DNA of 64,000 nt. It comes from JANXQG01 sp963775975 (lineage in GTDB: Bacteria > Planctomycetota > Planctomycetia > Pirellulales > Thermoguttaceae). The notes beneath the pieces were generated by a model that was given only the letters and a program-made list of their open reading frames with translations, ran no database searches and was not told the origin of the DNA. The position numbers and the translations under genes were made by a program. The first letter of the stretch is position 1, and each line of letters starts with the position of its first letter. The DNA is taken from NCBI GenBank assembly GCA_963775975.1, contig CAVZKX010000002.1, positions 3,844,001 to 3,908,000 on the forward strand, in the 5' to 3' direction. Positions 44,482-54,340 of the stretch are shown piece after piece.

Positions 44482-45411
44482 ATGAGACTGACTTTCAATC
44501 CGTTTCCGCGGAACCTCGCCGGCTTCGTTAGCTGTATGGCGTTTGCACTGACGGCCGTGGCCGGGATCGAAGCTCGCGGCGCGATTACCTTCAATGCCGA
44601 TTCGAACCAGGACTTCGTGCGACGGCTTTCCTCCGGCATCGTAGTGGATTGGAACAGCGAATTTCACATGTTGCCGGTCGCCGGCTTGGAAGATCAAGTG
44701 CGGCCAGAAGTCCCCTACCTGTCGCCGGATGATCTCGATTGCATCGCCGCCACTGGGACGACCGAACCGGGGGACTTTTCGGACACAAACGCCGCGGACG
44801 ACCGCGACTACATCGAATACAAGTACGGGCACGGCAACTATGGCAATAGCGATCCTAGCCCGACGCTTGCGCAGTCGGCCGATCGCGCGAACCAGAACGA
44901 TTACTCGGTCCAAACTGACGATCCAAATTATGACGACAATACGGCCGCGAAGGACGCGAACACGCGCGACGATGAATTGGCCCAGGCTACGGATACGAAA
45001 GAGATGCCAAACGACGAGGGCGCTTTAGCCGCCGAGAACCCGTCCCAAGGCACAATTGAACAAGGGTCGGACAGCGAATCGGCAACCGCCCCTGGCGATG
45101 AGGAATACTACCGTTACCGCTATATGCCGCTTCAAGAGCAGGTGGGCCGCAATGAGGGCGCTAAGGCTCAAGGTGACGACGACGACAATTCAACCAGCCC
45201 GAAGGAAGGGGTATCGCAGAACGACGATAGCGACGATTCTCAGATGTCGGATGACGACTCCTCGGACGAGATGGCTGACGACGACGCGGGCGAAAGCGGG
45301 GCGTTTACCGATGCGATGTTGTCCATTGCCTCCGCGGCGGCCGACGAGTGGAGCGGCAGCTACGGCATGAAATTCTCCGATGCTGAGCGACTGCTAGGCG
45401 TGAATCAATAA
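44482..45411 (+). CDS. Highly acidic, Asp/Ser/Asn-rich secreted protein
   Basis: 309 residues from ATG 44482, nine bases after a ggagg site. Signal peptide ('FVSCMAFALTAVAGIEARGA'), then a first ordinary-looking part ('SGIVVDWNSEFHMLPVAGLE'), a long stretch rich in Asp, Asn, Gln and Ser (about residues 95-275, runs such as GDDDDN and 'DDSDDSQMSDDDSSDEMADD') and a more hydrophobic end ('FTDAMLSIASAAADEWSGSY'). The acidic part should be disordered and bind divalent cations. Possibly a matrix or mineral-binding surface protein; no family known to me. Confidence 0.65.
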   Translation: MRLTFNPFPRNLAGFVSCMAFALTAVAGIEARGAITFNADSNQDFVRRLSSGIVVDWNSEFHMLPVAGLEDQVRPEVPYLSPDDLDCIAATGTTEPGDFSDTNAADDRDYIEYKYGHGNYGNSDPSPTLAQSADRANQNDYSVQTDDPNYDDNTAAKDANTRDDELAQATDTKEMPNDEGALAAENPSQGTIEQGSDSESATAPGDEEYYRYRYMPLQEQVGRNEGAKAQGDDDDNSTSPKEGVSQNDDSDDSQMSDDDSSDEMADDDAGESGAFTDAMLSIASAAADEWSGSYGMKFSDAERLLGVNQ

Positions 45412-45447
45412 CAAACCGGCGATCGCTGCCATCAACGGGTCAACACG

Positions 45448-45487
45448 GAGTCGCGTAGCGACGGCATGAGTCGTCGCTACGCGACTC
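45448..45487. terminator. Hairpin after the acidic protein gene
   Basis: gagtcgcgtagcgacg and its exact inverted copy cgtcgctacgcgactc around an eight-base loop. It may terminate the acidic-protein transcript, or be one more dispersed palindrome. The rest of 45412-45819 shows no gene. Confidence 0.65.
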
Positions 45488-45819
45488 GCGCTTGGTGGTT
45501 TGGCAAACGCCGTCGGCTAAAGCCTAGGCTTACCATCATTCCGACGCTCCGCGACGAGCAACGCCATAGCGGATCTTCGATACCACCCCAGCGGGTAGGC
45601 AACGACTTCTGTCTTGCCGTTTTCGGCCTGTCCCCGAATTCGCTGGATTCTATAATTTTTAGTAGTAAGCCGCGTCTTGCTGGTGTACAATGACGATTAG
45701 CCCAATGGGCAAGATATACCGTTGGGAATGACCATCAATCTTTTGGAATTCCTGTGGTGCCTGCTGCCGCGCGGAACACGGTGGGCGGGGCCACGCTGAC
45801 ATTTGCCGGGAGAATTGGC

Positions 45820-48800
45820 ATGTCGAAGTATCTGTGTTTCTTGCGTGGGACGATGCTGTCCCTTTCATCGCTGGTGGCAGTGGCCTTGGCCATGTCCACA
45901 CAGTCGCAATTGCTGGGCCGTGAGGCAGCCCGGCTAGATGGATTTACCCAAGCTGACGGCACCAACTATTTTGCGTTGGAATTGAAGCCGTCGGTGCCCG
46001 CGGTCGCTGGGCCGCGCGAGGTCGTGATCCTGGTGAGCACGGCCGCAAGTCAGACGGGCGATTATCGCACGAAGTCGCTGGGCACGCTGAAGGCGACCTT
46101 GAAGCGGCTCTCGCCGCAAGACCGCGTTAAACTCGTGGCCTTCGATCTGGACGCCACGCCGCTGACGCAAGGGTTCGTCGCGCCGGGCAGTCCGGAAATG
46201 GACAAAGCCGTCGGAGCACTTGAGCTCCGCGCCGCTGGGTTCGTGCGACATAGAGAAGGCGATGGACGCCACGGTGAAGAGCTTCACCGGCGACAGCAAG
46301 ACGTCTCGTGCGGCCATCTTCATCGGCGACGGCAGCAGCCGCGCCAATCCCGTGACGCCCGAGCAGCTCGATCGTCTCGTCGCAAATCTGAACGTGGAAC
46401 ACATTCCGGTGACGACCTTCGCCGTCGGCCCGCGGATCGACGGCCAACTGCTCGGCACGCTTTCCGTCCGGTCGGGCGGCAACGCGATGCACGACTCGGA
46501 GAAAGTCGACGCCGAGGTGATCGGCTCAAGTCTGGCCGACGCGGTCCACGGCACGGTTCTTTGGCCGAAGGCTGACGCGGTCAACTGGCCGGCCGGTATG
46601 GACGTATATCCCAAGACGCTGCCGCCGCTCCGCAGCGACCGCGACACGGTGCTCGTTGGCAGCACGAAGTCGCCCTTGCCCAAACAGCTCGATATCGACG
46701 CCGGCGGACAGAAGCTTTCGTGGGACGTGCCCGACCTGAAGTCCGCCCCGGCGAACAGCTACTTGGTGAGCCTGGTCGATCAGGCCAAGGTCGATGGAGG
46801 CAAGACGCTCCCATTGGTCGACTCGGATAGCCTGATTAACGCGAAGAAAGAAATCGAGGCGGGCGGACAGGGTTTGAACCGTCTGGCCGAAGAGGCCCTG
46901 GCTGGCGGCCAGTTCGACAAGGCCGGCCAGTTGGCCGACGAAGCCCTCCGCCGCAATCCCAACGACTTCCGCGCGCAAGCCGTCAAGGACGCCGTGGCGA
47001 AGAAGGCTGGCGGAGCGGTCACTATCGCGCTTCCGCCCGCGAATAAAGCGGGCGCCGTTCCTCCGGTGCCTGCAGGGCCAGCGGCCGCTGGCCCTGTCCC
47101 GCCGGCGCCGGCCCCTCTGGCCGGTCAGCCGGGCGACCTGAATTTGCAAGGCGACCCCGGCGCCCCGCCGCCGGAAGGCCAAGCGGTCCAGGCCGAGGTC
47201 AACACAAGCACTGCCATGGTGCAGCAGTTGCAGAAGAACGTTGACATCGCCATCAATAAAGCCCGAAATCAGGTCGGCGCCAATCCCGACCTTGCCGATC
47301 AGACGGTACGGGCACAAATCGACGATGTGCGCGCCGCGACTGAACCGACGCCCGAGCAAAAGGACGCCATGCTTCGCAGGCTCGAAGCCGTGCGGAAAGA
47401 CATCGGGCAAAGCAAGCTCGAATTCGAGCACCGTCGTCAACAGATGCTTGCGGATGAAGCCGCCAGGCGCGAGCGCCAGATGGCCAACGAGTCCATGAGC
47501 CGCGACGAGAACAAGATCAATGACTTGTATCAGCGCATGGATTACCTCATGACGGAGTCGCGGCATAACGAAGCCGAAAAAGCCGCCGAACTGGCGAATG
47601 ATATCGCCCAGCGCGCGCCGTTTCCCGATGCCAAGCCGATCGCGACCGCGTCGATCAATTGGACCCGCTTCGAAGGCGCCTGGGACGACATCCTGAAGGT
47701 CCGCACGATGCGGCAAAAAGGCTATGTGGACGCGCTCTTCCAGGTCGAGAAGTCGCACGTCCCAACCGCCGACGAACCGCCGATTGTCTATCCCGACTCG
47801 GAGTGGTGGAAGGAAATGAGCAAGCGCCGCAAGGAGAAGTACGGCTCGATGGACCTCAAGATCCCCAGCCCGACGGAAAAGAAGATCGCGGAGGCGCTGA
47901 AGGGCCCCACACCGCCGATCGAGTTTGTCGAGACGCCGTTGAAGGACGTCGTCGAGTATCTCAAAGACGCCGCGAAAATCGAGATCCAACTTGATGCCGC
48001 CGGCCTGAAAGACGCCGGCGTCGATCCCGAAGCACCCGTGACCAAGAACCTGCGGGGCATATCGCTCCGCTCGGCTTTGAAGCTGCTGCTGGACGAACTG
48101 CAACTGAAGTACGTCGTCCACAATGAAGTGCTCCTCATCACCTCGCCGCAGAAAGCGGAGAGCGATGACTTCATGACCACCAAGGTCTACCCCGTGGCCG
48201 ACCTCGTACTGCCGATCCAAAACAACATGATGAGCGGCTTCGGCGGCCTTGGCGGCGGCATGGGCGGCGGCATGGGTGGTGGCATGGGCATGGGCGGCAT
48301 GGGAGGTGGCATGGGTGGCGGAATGGGCGGCGGCATGATGGGTGGCATGGGTGGCGGCATGGGTGGAATGGGCATGGGCGGAATGGGTGGCGGCATGGGC
48401 GGTATGGGTGGTGGCGGCATGGGCGGCATGGGCGGTGGCTTCATGAACGTCCCCCGCGAAATCCTCCCCCGCCAGAACCAGGGCCTGAAGCTCTTTGCCG
48501 TTCCGCCGGAAACCGTCGCCGTGATCGCAAAGCCATCCGAAGATCGCCAAATGGCGACTGCCGCGCTGGCGGCGACGCCGGAAGTGCCCAAGGTCGAGCC
48601 GATCCACTTGGATCTCGCTCCTGGCGGCGACGTCCGTCAAGCGTGGGAGAAGTTTTTCGCCGCGCACGATCCGAAGCTCGAAGATGCCAATTTGAGCATG
48701 CTTAGCCAGGAGGAAAAATGGGGCCATGAGTTGCGGCGCACCCGCCAGCGGCAGGCTGTGTTGCAGACCGTTCAAGTCTTGAAAGACGCCGCGTCCGCCG

Positions 48801-50219
48801 CGGTCACTCACAAGAACGCTGAGGAGGCGACGAAGAAACACGAGGAAATCATCGCCCTGATCGAGGCCGCCTTGCGGCACGATCAGGCTCAGCCGTGGAT
48901 GTATGAACTGCTGTCGATAAGCATGAAGGCCGCCGGCCGCCCGCAGGCCGACATTGATCGCGCGATCATGTCGGCCGTGGAGTTCACGCAGAATTCCACC
49001 GATCTCATGTACCTCGGGGCTTATCTGGCTCAAGCCAAGATGGGGCCGCAGGCGCTTAGGATCTTCCGCGAGGTCGCGCAGATTGAGCCGTTCTGGCCGG
49101 AACCTTATCTTAAGGGCATGGAGGTCGCCCGGCAGCTCGACGACGTGGACGGGCTGCAGTGGTCTACCACCGGCATCCTGGGCCAGGCCTGGCCGCCCGC
49201 GCAAGCTCAAGATGTGGGAGGGCGCCATGCGCGCCGCCGACGCCAAGCTTGAGGCCCTCCGCAAGCAACAGCGGAACGAAGAAGCGAGCCGCTTCGAGGC
49301 GGCCATGAACCAGGCCTTGGTCCGCGATTGCATCGTCCGCGTCCAATGGAACGGCGACGCCGACATCGACGTGATGATCAAGGAGCCGGCGGGCACGATC
49401 TGCTCGCTCCGCAATTCGAGGACCACCAGTGGCGGCATGTTGATTGGCGACATGCCCACTCCCGACGGCAAGGAGAAGCTCGAAGGCCACGTGGCCGTTT
49501 ACTCTTGCCCAAAGGCGTTCAGCGGCACGTATCAGGTGTTGATCCGCCGCGTCTTTGGCAACGTCCCGACCGGCAGCGTGCGGGTCGTTGTCAACTCGCA
49601 CTACAACACTCCGCAGGCCAAGGAGACGGTCTGGGAGAAGATCCCGGTTAAGGATGGCGAGTCGCTCGTCAAGTTCGACCTGAACGACGGGCGGCGGAAG
49701 GAATCGGTCCGCGAGACGCAGATCGCCAATGCCGCGGTGGCCGTCATTGGCCAGCATCGGCAGAACGCGATCCTCGCCCAGCAATTGGCCCAGGCGAACG
49801 ATCCCAACGCCGCAAACGCGCTGGCCGCCGTGCAGCAGAACGCGGCCTCGGCCGCCGCGGCACAGGCGCAGCAGCTCAATCCGCTGGCGCTGTTCCCCAA
49901 TGCCTTCCGCGGAGCAGTCGGCTACCAGCCGGTTATCATCACCTTGCCCGAAGGCACGAACATGTCAGCCACCGGCGTGGTCTCGGCAGACCGGCGTTAT
50001 GTTCGCATCACGTGCGTACCGGTGTTCTCGGCAATTTCAGAAGTGCATACGTTCAGCATTTCCACCGGCAGCACCCAGAACACGCCAGGCATCGGGACTG
50101 GCGGCGGAGGCTTCTCCGGCGCCAATAGCGGTGCCGGCGGTCTCGGCGGCGGCGGTCTTGGTGGAGGTCTCGGTGGCGGTGGTGGTGGCGGCGGTCTCGG
50201 CGGCGGCGGAATCTTCTAA
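45820..50219 (+). CDS. Giant secreted VWA / STN-like / Gly-Met-repeat / DUF2135-like protein, two frameshifts
   Basis: ATG 45820 with a gggaga site opens a signal peptide (MSKYLCFLRGTMLSLSSLVA). Domains in order: VWA-like ('REVVILVSTAASQTGDYRTK', 'RAAIFIGDGSSRANP'), a TPR-like stretch, a Pro/Ala linker, a coiled coil, an STN/secretin-N-like domain ('EFVETPLKDVVEYLKDAAKI', 'LRSALKLLLDELQLKYVVHN', 'EVLLITSPQKAE'), a Gly-Met-rich repeat (48234-48447), helical repeats, a DUF2135-like beta domain ('VRVQWNGDADIDVMIKEPAG') and a Gly-rich tail. Frame changes: one base near 46229 ('ELAPLGSCDIEKAMD' restored) and one extra C near 49190 ('WPPRKLKMWEGAM' restored). The VWA metal site lacks its first Asp (STAAS instead of DxSxS). 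Role unknown; probably envelope-associated. Confidence 0.75.
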
Positions 50220-50253
50220 ATCTGCCTGCCAAGACCCAAGCGAGCCTGATTTA

Positions 50254-50286
50254 CAGCCCTCGGACGTTGTTCCGAGGGCTTCTTTT
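50254..50286 (+). terminator. Rho-independent terminator
   Basis: A perfect 10-bp stem agccctcgga/tccgagggct with a seven-base loop followed by tctttt, 35 bases after the giant gene. It separates that gene from the BMC operon, so the two are probably transcribed separately. Confidence 0.9.
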
Positions 50287-50411
50287 AGCATATCATGACG
50301 GAAATATGTCATAATATGCCATCTAGTGAAGCATTTTGCTTGCAAATGCGTAAGTAACATGAGATAATCATTTCATATCAGTTTGGCACAGGGAAGTTAA
50401 TGGGGTGACTT
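50287..50411 (+). promoter_or_regulatory. Presumed promoter/operator region of the BMC operon
   Basis: AT-rich for this genome. It contains the inverted repeat atgac-ggaaatat-gtcat at 50295-50312 and a further ATGA/TCAT-type repeat around 50360-50380 (atgagataatcatttcatat). These are candidate binding sites for the DeoR-type regulator that follows; the exact -10/-35 boxes are not clear. Confidence 0.45.
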
Positions 50412-51197
50412 ATGCTAGGCGAAGAACGTCGCAGCCGCTTGCTCGAAATCGTGCGATTGAATCAGTTTGCCTCAATGCCCCAGTTGAAAGGCGAGCTCCT
50501 GGGGGTATCGGAGTCGACTATCCGACGCGACCTTGAGTTATTGGAGGAGCAGGGAGCGGTGCGCCGCATCCACGGCGGCGCGTTGTTCGTAGGTTCCGCT
50601 GCCGCCGTTCCGCAGTTTGAAACCCGCGAGCCGGCCCAATGGGATCTGAAGCGCGCAATCGCCCAGCGGGCGGCCGAATTGATCGACGACGGCGACACGG
50701 TCCTCCTGGACGGCGGCAGCACGACCTACGAAGTTGCGAGTTTGCTGGTTGGTCGGCCTTTGCATGTCGTAACGACTTCTCTGCCGGTGGCCAATCTGCT
50801 CGCCTCCAATCCGTGCAGCGACCTAGTATTGATCGGCGGCAACATCTGCCCGAGGACCGGCGTGGCCCGCGGCCCCTATGCCGACCAGATGTTGTCGCAC
50901 GTGCGGGTGCGGAAGACCGTCCTCAGCACGGCCGCGGTCAGCGAGGAAGGTTTCTTCAACAACAATATGCTGTTGATCGAGACCGAACGCGCCATGATGC
51001 GCGCGGCAAAGGAAGTGATCGTTGTCGCCGACAGCACGAAGTTCGGCAATCAGAGCCTGGGATACGTCTGCGCGCTGGGCACGGTCGACCACGTGGTGGT
51101 CGATTCGCAACTCGGCGACGCATGGCGGAGCAAGTTGACCGCCGCCGGAGTGAACCTGGTGATCGCCGAGGTCGGCGAGCCGGTCGGAGCGGCGTGA
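50412..51197 (+). CDS. DeoR-family transcriptional regulator of the BMC operon
   Basis: 261 residues. N-terminal DeoR helix-turn-helix ('LGEERRSRLLEIVRLNQFAS', 'LGVSESTIRRDLELLEEQGA', 'VRRIHGGAL') and C-terminal sugar-phosphate-sensing domain of the ISOCOT fold ('GDTVLLDGGSTTYEVASLL', 'VIVVADSTKFGNQSLGYVCA'). DeoR proteins sense phosphorylated sugars; here fuculose- or rhamnulose-1-phosphate is the likely ligand. It is the first gene of the operon, as in other planctomycete BMC loci, and has a ggggtgactt ribosome site. Confidence 0.9.
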   Translation: MLGEERRSRLLEIVRLNQFASMPQLKGELLGVSESTIRRDLELLEEQGAVRRIHGGALFVGSAAAVPQFETREPAQWDLKRAIAQRAAELIDDGDTVLLDGGSTTYEVASLLVGRPLHVVTTSLPVANLLASNPCSDLVLIGGNICPRTGVARGPYADQMLSHVRVRKTVLSTAAVSEEGFFNNNMLLIETERAMMRAAKEVIVVADSTKFGNQSLGYVCALGTVDHVVVDSQLGDAWRSKLTAAGVNLVIAEVGEPVGAA

Positions 51198-51207
51198 AGA
51201 GAAGAAT

Positions 51208-51305
51208 AGGGATTTGGAGATTTAGGGATTTGGGGATTTAGTTTTTTAGACAGCCGGATTTCAACGTGTCACCAAATCCCTAATCCCTAACCCCTAAATC
51301 CCCCA
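51208..51305. repeat. G-rich/C-rich hairpin repeat of the BMC operon, copy 1
   Basis: agggatttggggatttag-type repeats at 51208-51241 pair with the C-rich repeats (aaatccctaatccctaaccc and on) at 51275-51305 around a 33-base loop. Located between the regulator and pduL genes; same unit at three further places in this operon. Confidence 0.8.
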
Positions 51306-51315
51306 ACTATCAACC

Positions 51316-51993
51316 ATGAGCACCGCAACCTTGGATCGCAAGCCGCCCGTCGACCGCAAGCTGATCGAACAGATCGTCCGCGAGATCGTGCTGGCCCAGG
51401 TGGGCGGACCGCCTGGCAAGGCGAAGCTCGTGGTCAGCGTTTCGGCGCGGCATTGCCACTTGACGGACGCCGACACGGAAACGCTCTTCGGTCCCGGCCA
51501 TAGGCTGACGATTCAGAAGGACCTCTACCAGGATGGCTACTTCGCCGCCGAGGAGACGGTGATGCTCGTGGGGCCCAAGCGGCGGATGCTGCCGACGGTC
51601 CGAGTCCTCGGCCCGACCCGCCCGGAGACGCAGGTGGAGTTGGCCTTCACGGACGGCATTTCGCTGGGCATCGACCTTCCTGTTCGCCTCAGCGGCAACG
51701 TGAAAGACACGCCGGGCTGCGTGCTTGTCGGCCCCAAGGGCGTCGTCGAACTGAAACAGGGCGTGATCCGCGCCGAGCGGCACGTCCACATGGGCCCCGA
51801 TGACGCGGCGTTTTACGGCGTCAAAAACGGGGACGTCATGAGCCTTCGTGTCGATTCGACGTGCAGTGTCGTTTTCGAGGGCCTGCAAGTCCGCGTCGGC
51901 AAGGGGATCAAGTTGGAAGTCCACCTCGACACGGACGAAGGCAACGCGTGCGATCTTGACCACGCGCGGCGCGTGGAGTTGTTCAAACCGTAA
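51316..51993 (+). CDS. pduL: Phosphate propanoyltransferase PduL (phosphotransacylase), BMC cargo
   Basis: Converts acyl-CoA (here probably lactyl- or propionyl-CoA) to acyl-phosphate, recycling CoA inside the shell. Residues 13-30 ('DRKLIEQIVREIVLAQVG') form the amphipathic encapsulation peptide. The two zinc sites of the PduL beta-barrels are seen in 'VSVSARHCHLTDAD' and 'VIRAERHVHMGPDDA'. 225 residues, normal for a BMC PduL. Intact. Confidence 0.95.
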   Translation: MSTATLDRKPPVDRKLIEQIVREIVLAQVGGPPGKAKLVVSVSARHCHLTDADTETLFGPGHRLTIQKDLYQDGYFAAEETVMLVGPKRRMLPTVRVLGPTRPETQVELAFTDGISLGIDLPVRLSGNVKDTPGCVLVGPKGVVELKQGVIRAERHVHMGPDDAAFYGVKNGDVMSLRVDSTCSVVFEGLQVRVGKGIKLEVHLDTDEGNACDLDHARRVELFKP

Positions 51994-52006
51994 TTTTTTG
52001 TATGTG

Positions 52007-52036
52007 TAGGGTGGGCCGAGCGCAGCGAGTCCCACC
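52007..52036. repeat. Single arm of palindromic repeat family B
   Basis: tagggtgggccgagcgcagc followed by gagtcccacc equals the left arm of the palindrome at 18840-18916; the other arm is missing here. It lies just ahead of the first BMC-H gene. Confidence 0.7.
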
Positions 52037-52071
52037 AGGTACTGAGTTTTTCCACAAGGGAGATTATTGTC

Positions 52072-52374
52072 ATGGCAAAGTCAATGGAAGCGTTGGGCAT
52101 GATTGAAACCAAGGGCTTCACGGTCCTGGTCGAAGCGACCGACGCGATGCTCAAGGCCGCCAACGTCCAGTTCTACGGCTGGGACAAGGTCGGCAGCGGG
52201 CTGGTGAGCGCGTTCGTCACCGGCGACGTGGCGGCGGTCAAGGCCGCCACCGATGCCGGCGCCGCGGCCGGCGGCCGGCTGGGCGAAGTCGTCAGCGTCC
52301 AGGTCATTCCGCGTCCGCACGAAGACATCGGCATCGTCCTGCCCGCCGCCCAAACGTCCGGCGGTTCGGACTGA
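52072..52374 (+). CDS. BMC-H hexameric shell protein
   Basis: A single BMC (pfam00936) domain: 'MEALGMIETKGFTVLVEATD', 'AMLKAANVQFYGWDKVGSGL', 'VTGDVAAVKAATDAGAAAGG', ending 'VIPRPHEDIGIVLP' plus a short polar tail. Builds the flat facets of the shell. Ribosome site aagggag. Differs from the second BMC-H, suggesting different pores. Confidence 0.95.
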   Translation: MAKSMEALGMIETKGFTVLVEATDAMLKAANVQFYGWDKVGSGLVSAFVTGDVAAVKAATDAGAAAGGRLGEVVSVQVIPRPHEDIGIVLPAAQTSGGSD

Positions 52375-52383
52375 AAGTAGTGT

Positions 52384-52441
52384 TGGGGATTTGGGGATTT
52401 AGGCCCCAAATCCCTAAATCCCCAAATCCCTAAATCCCTAA
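52384..52441. repeat. G-rich/C-rich hairpin repeat of the BMC operon, copy 2
   Basis: ggggatttggggatttagg pairs with the following ccccaaatccctaaatcccc and on to 52441. It fills the space between the two BMC-H genes. Confidence 0.8.
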
Positions 52442-52476
52442 GCACAGAACCCATTAACAAGAGAGATACCATCATC

Positions 52477-52746
52477 ATGCAAGACGCCATCGGACTATTG
52501 GAAACCAAGGGACTCGTGGCCCTCGTCGAGGCCACCGACGCTATGGCCAAAGCGGCCAACGTAAAGATCGTCAAGCGCGTGCAGATCGGCGGCGGACTGG
52601 TGACGACCGTCGTCCGCGGTGACGTGGGCAGCGTGCGGGCGGCCGTCGAGGCCGGCGCCGCCGCCGCGCAGAGCTCCGGCGAACTGGTCGCCAGCCACAT
52701 CATTCCGCGGCCGGCGGACGGGATTGTCGCGGCGTATTTGAGCTAG
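52477..52746 (+). CDS. BMC-H hexameric shell protein, second paralogue
   Basis: 89 residues, one BMC domain: 'AIGLLETKGLVALVEATDAM', 'AKAANVKIVKRVQIGGGLVT', 'VVRGDVGSVRAAVEAGAAAA', 'SHIIPRPADGIVAAYL'. Pore-loop region near GGG differs from the first copy (GSG). Start ATG 52477 with agagagat site. Confidence 0.95.
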   Translation: MQDAIGLLETKGLVALVEATDAMAKAANVKIVKRVQIGGGLVTTVVRGDVGSVRAAVEAGAAAAQSSGELVASHIIPRPADGIVAAYLS

Positions 52747-52753
52747 GCCCACG

Positions 52754-52837
52754 AAAGGGATTTGGGGATTTAGGGATTTGGGGATTTAGATGCCCCTAAA
52801 TTCCTAAATCCCTAAATCCCCAGCCCCCAAATCCCTT
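52754..52837. repeat. G-rich/C-rich hairpin repeat of the BMC operon, copy 3
   Basis: The longest copy: repeated gggatttggggatttag (52756-52790) followed by the C-rich complement (cctaaattcctaaatcccta and on) up to the start codon of the acetate kinase gene at 52840. The pairing would reach the ribosome-binding region of that gene. Confidence 0.8.
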
Positions 52838-52839
52838 CG

Positions 52840-54032
52840 ATGAAAATCCTCGTAGCCAATCTCGGTTCGACGAGCTTCAAGTACCGCTTGTTCGACATGG
52901 ACGGACGGCGGCAGCTTGCGCGGAGGCATCGAACGGATCGGCTCGTCGGAAAGCCCTTGTTCGGTCGAAATCGGAGAGCATAAGCGGGAGCATTCGGTCA
53001 AGGCCGCCGATCATGTGGAGGCGGTGCATCACTGCCTGGCCCAACTGACCGACACGGCGCACGGCTGCCTCCGCGACGCGGCGGAAGTCTCGGCCATCGC
53101 CTTCAAAACAGTCCACGGCGGCCGTTACAGCGGCGTGCAACGGGTCACGCCCGACGTGCTCGCGGCGATGGAGGAGATTTGCGGCGTTGCCCCGGCGCAC
53201 AATCCGCCGTATATCGCGGCCATGCGGCTCTTGGCCGCGAAGCTGCCGGAGAATTCCGCTGGTGGCGGTTTTCGAGACCGATTTCCACGCCACTATTCCC
53301 GAGCACAACCGCGTCTACGCCATTCCTTGCGAATGGACGGAAGCCGCCGACGTCCGCCGCTGGGGATTTCATGGGGCGAGCCATCGTTATATCGCCGGGC
53401 GGACGGCCAAACTGCTCGGCCGTGACGACCTCCGCGTCATATCCTGCCACCTTGGCGGCTCCAGCTCGCTTTGCGCCATCGAGAATGGAAAGAGCGTCGC
53501 CACGAGCATGGGCATGAGCCCGCAGAGCGGCCTGCCGCAGAACAACCGCGTCGGCGATTTCGATGTCTTCGCCTTGCCGCGGATCATGGAATACACGCGC
53601 AAGCCGCTGCGAGAAGTTCTGTCGATATTAGCCAACCAAAGCGGCCTATTGGGAATGAGCGGGGTGAGCACCGATTGCCGCGACATCGCCGCGGCGGCCG
53701 CGTCTGGCAATGCGCGGGCGAAGCTCGCCTTGGACGTATTCGCCGCCAGCGTGCGGCATTACCTGGGGGCGTACCTCGTCGAACTCGGCGGCGCGGACGC
53801 GATCGTCTTCACCGGCGGCATCGGCGAGAACAACGCCGCGCTGCGGACCGGCGTCTGCCGCGATCTCGCAGAACTGGGCATCGTACTCGATGAGGCGGTC
53901 AATGATACAGCCCGCGGCGAAATGCCGGTTCACGCAAGTCAAAGCCGCGTCCAGATTTGGGTCATGCCTACCAACGAGGAAATCATCGTCGCCGGTCTCG
54001 CGGCAGACTTGTTGAAAGGAACCAAGCCATGA
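52840..54032 (+). CDS. ackA: Acetate/propionate-type kinase AckA, two apparent frameshifts
   Basis: Makes ATP from acyl-phosphate produced by PduL. Motifs: 'MKILVANLGSTSFKYRLFDM' (phosphate 1 motif of the ASKHA fold), 'FKTVHGGRYSGVQRV', 'VRRWGFHGASHRYIAGRTAK', 'ISCHLGGSSSLCAIENGKSV', 'FTGGIGENNAALR'. The frame slips at 52922 (one G missing; 'LARGGIERIGS' restored) and at 53252 (one extra A; 'LPEIPLVAVFETDFH' restored). Overlaps the next gene by ATGATG. No clear encapsulation peptide. Confidence 0.92.
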
Positions 54033-54337
54033 TGATCGCCAAAGTCACCGGTTCGATCGTCGCCACGCAAAAGGTCGAGACAATGGTCGGCCACAAGCTG
54101 ATGCTCGTCGAGCTCTGTCGGCTCGATGCGAACAGCCGCGACAGCCTAGTGACCAGCGGCCGCGTGCTCGTGGCTGTCGATACGGTCGGCGCCGGAGAGG
54201 GCGAGATGGTGCTTATCACGCAAGGCTCTAGCGCCCGCTTGACCCCTGAAACGAAGAATCTGCCCGTGGACACCGTGATCATCGGCATCCTTGATACGGT
54301 CCACGTGGCACAGAAGTGCGTATATAGCAAGCAATAA
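54029..54337 (+). CDS. BMC-P pentameric vertex protein (EutN/CcmL family), first copy
   Basis: Caps the icosahedral vertices. 'MMIAKVTGSIVATQKVETMV' and 'GHKLMLVELCRL' are the EutN/CcmL N-terminus; 'VLVAVDTVGAGEGEMVLITQ' and 'SSARLTPETKNLPVDTVIIG' the conserved core, ending 'ILDTVHV'. Translationally coupled to ackA. Confidence 0.95.
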   Translation: MMIAKVTGSIVATQKVETMVGHKLMLVELCRLDANSRDSLVTSGRVLVAVDTVGAGEGEMVLITQGSSARLTPETKNLPVDTVIIGILDTVHVAQKCVYSKQ

Positions 54338-54340
54338 ACT

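Noticed and set aside
48234..48447. Gly/Met-rich tandem repeat as possible sequencing artefact or satellite
   Set aside because: It stays in frame inside a long secreted protein, uses varied codons and fits a low-complexity linker; kept as part of the protein.
46526..49471. 981-residue open frame on the minus strand with Ala-His-Thr repeats
   Set aside because: Complement of the giant VWA/STN gene; the His-Ala-rich repeat is just the reverse of the Gly-Met repeat.
51208..52837. Telomere-like or CRISPR-like repeats in the BMC operon
   Set aside because: The units are G-rich/C-rich hairpins between genes, not evenly spaced repeats with unique spacers, and no cas genes are near.
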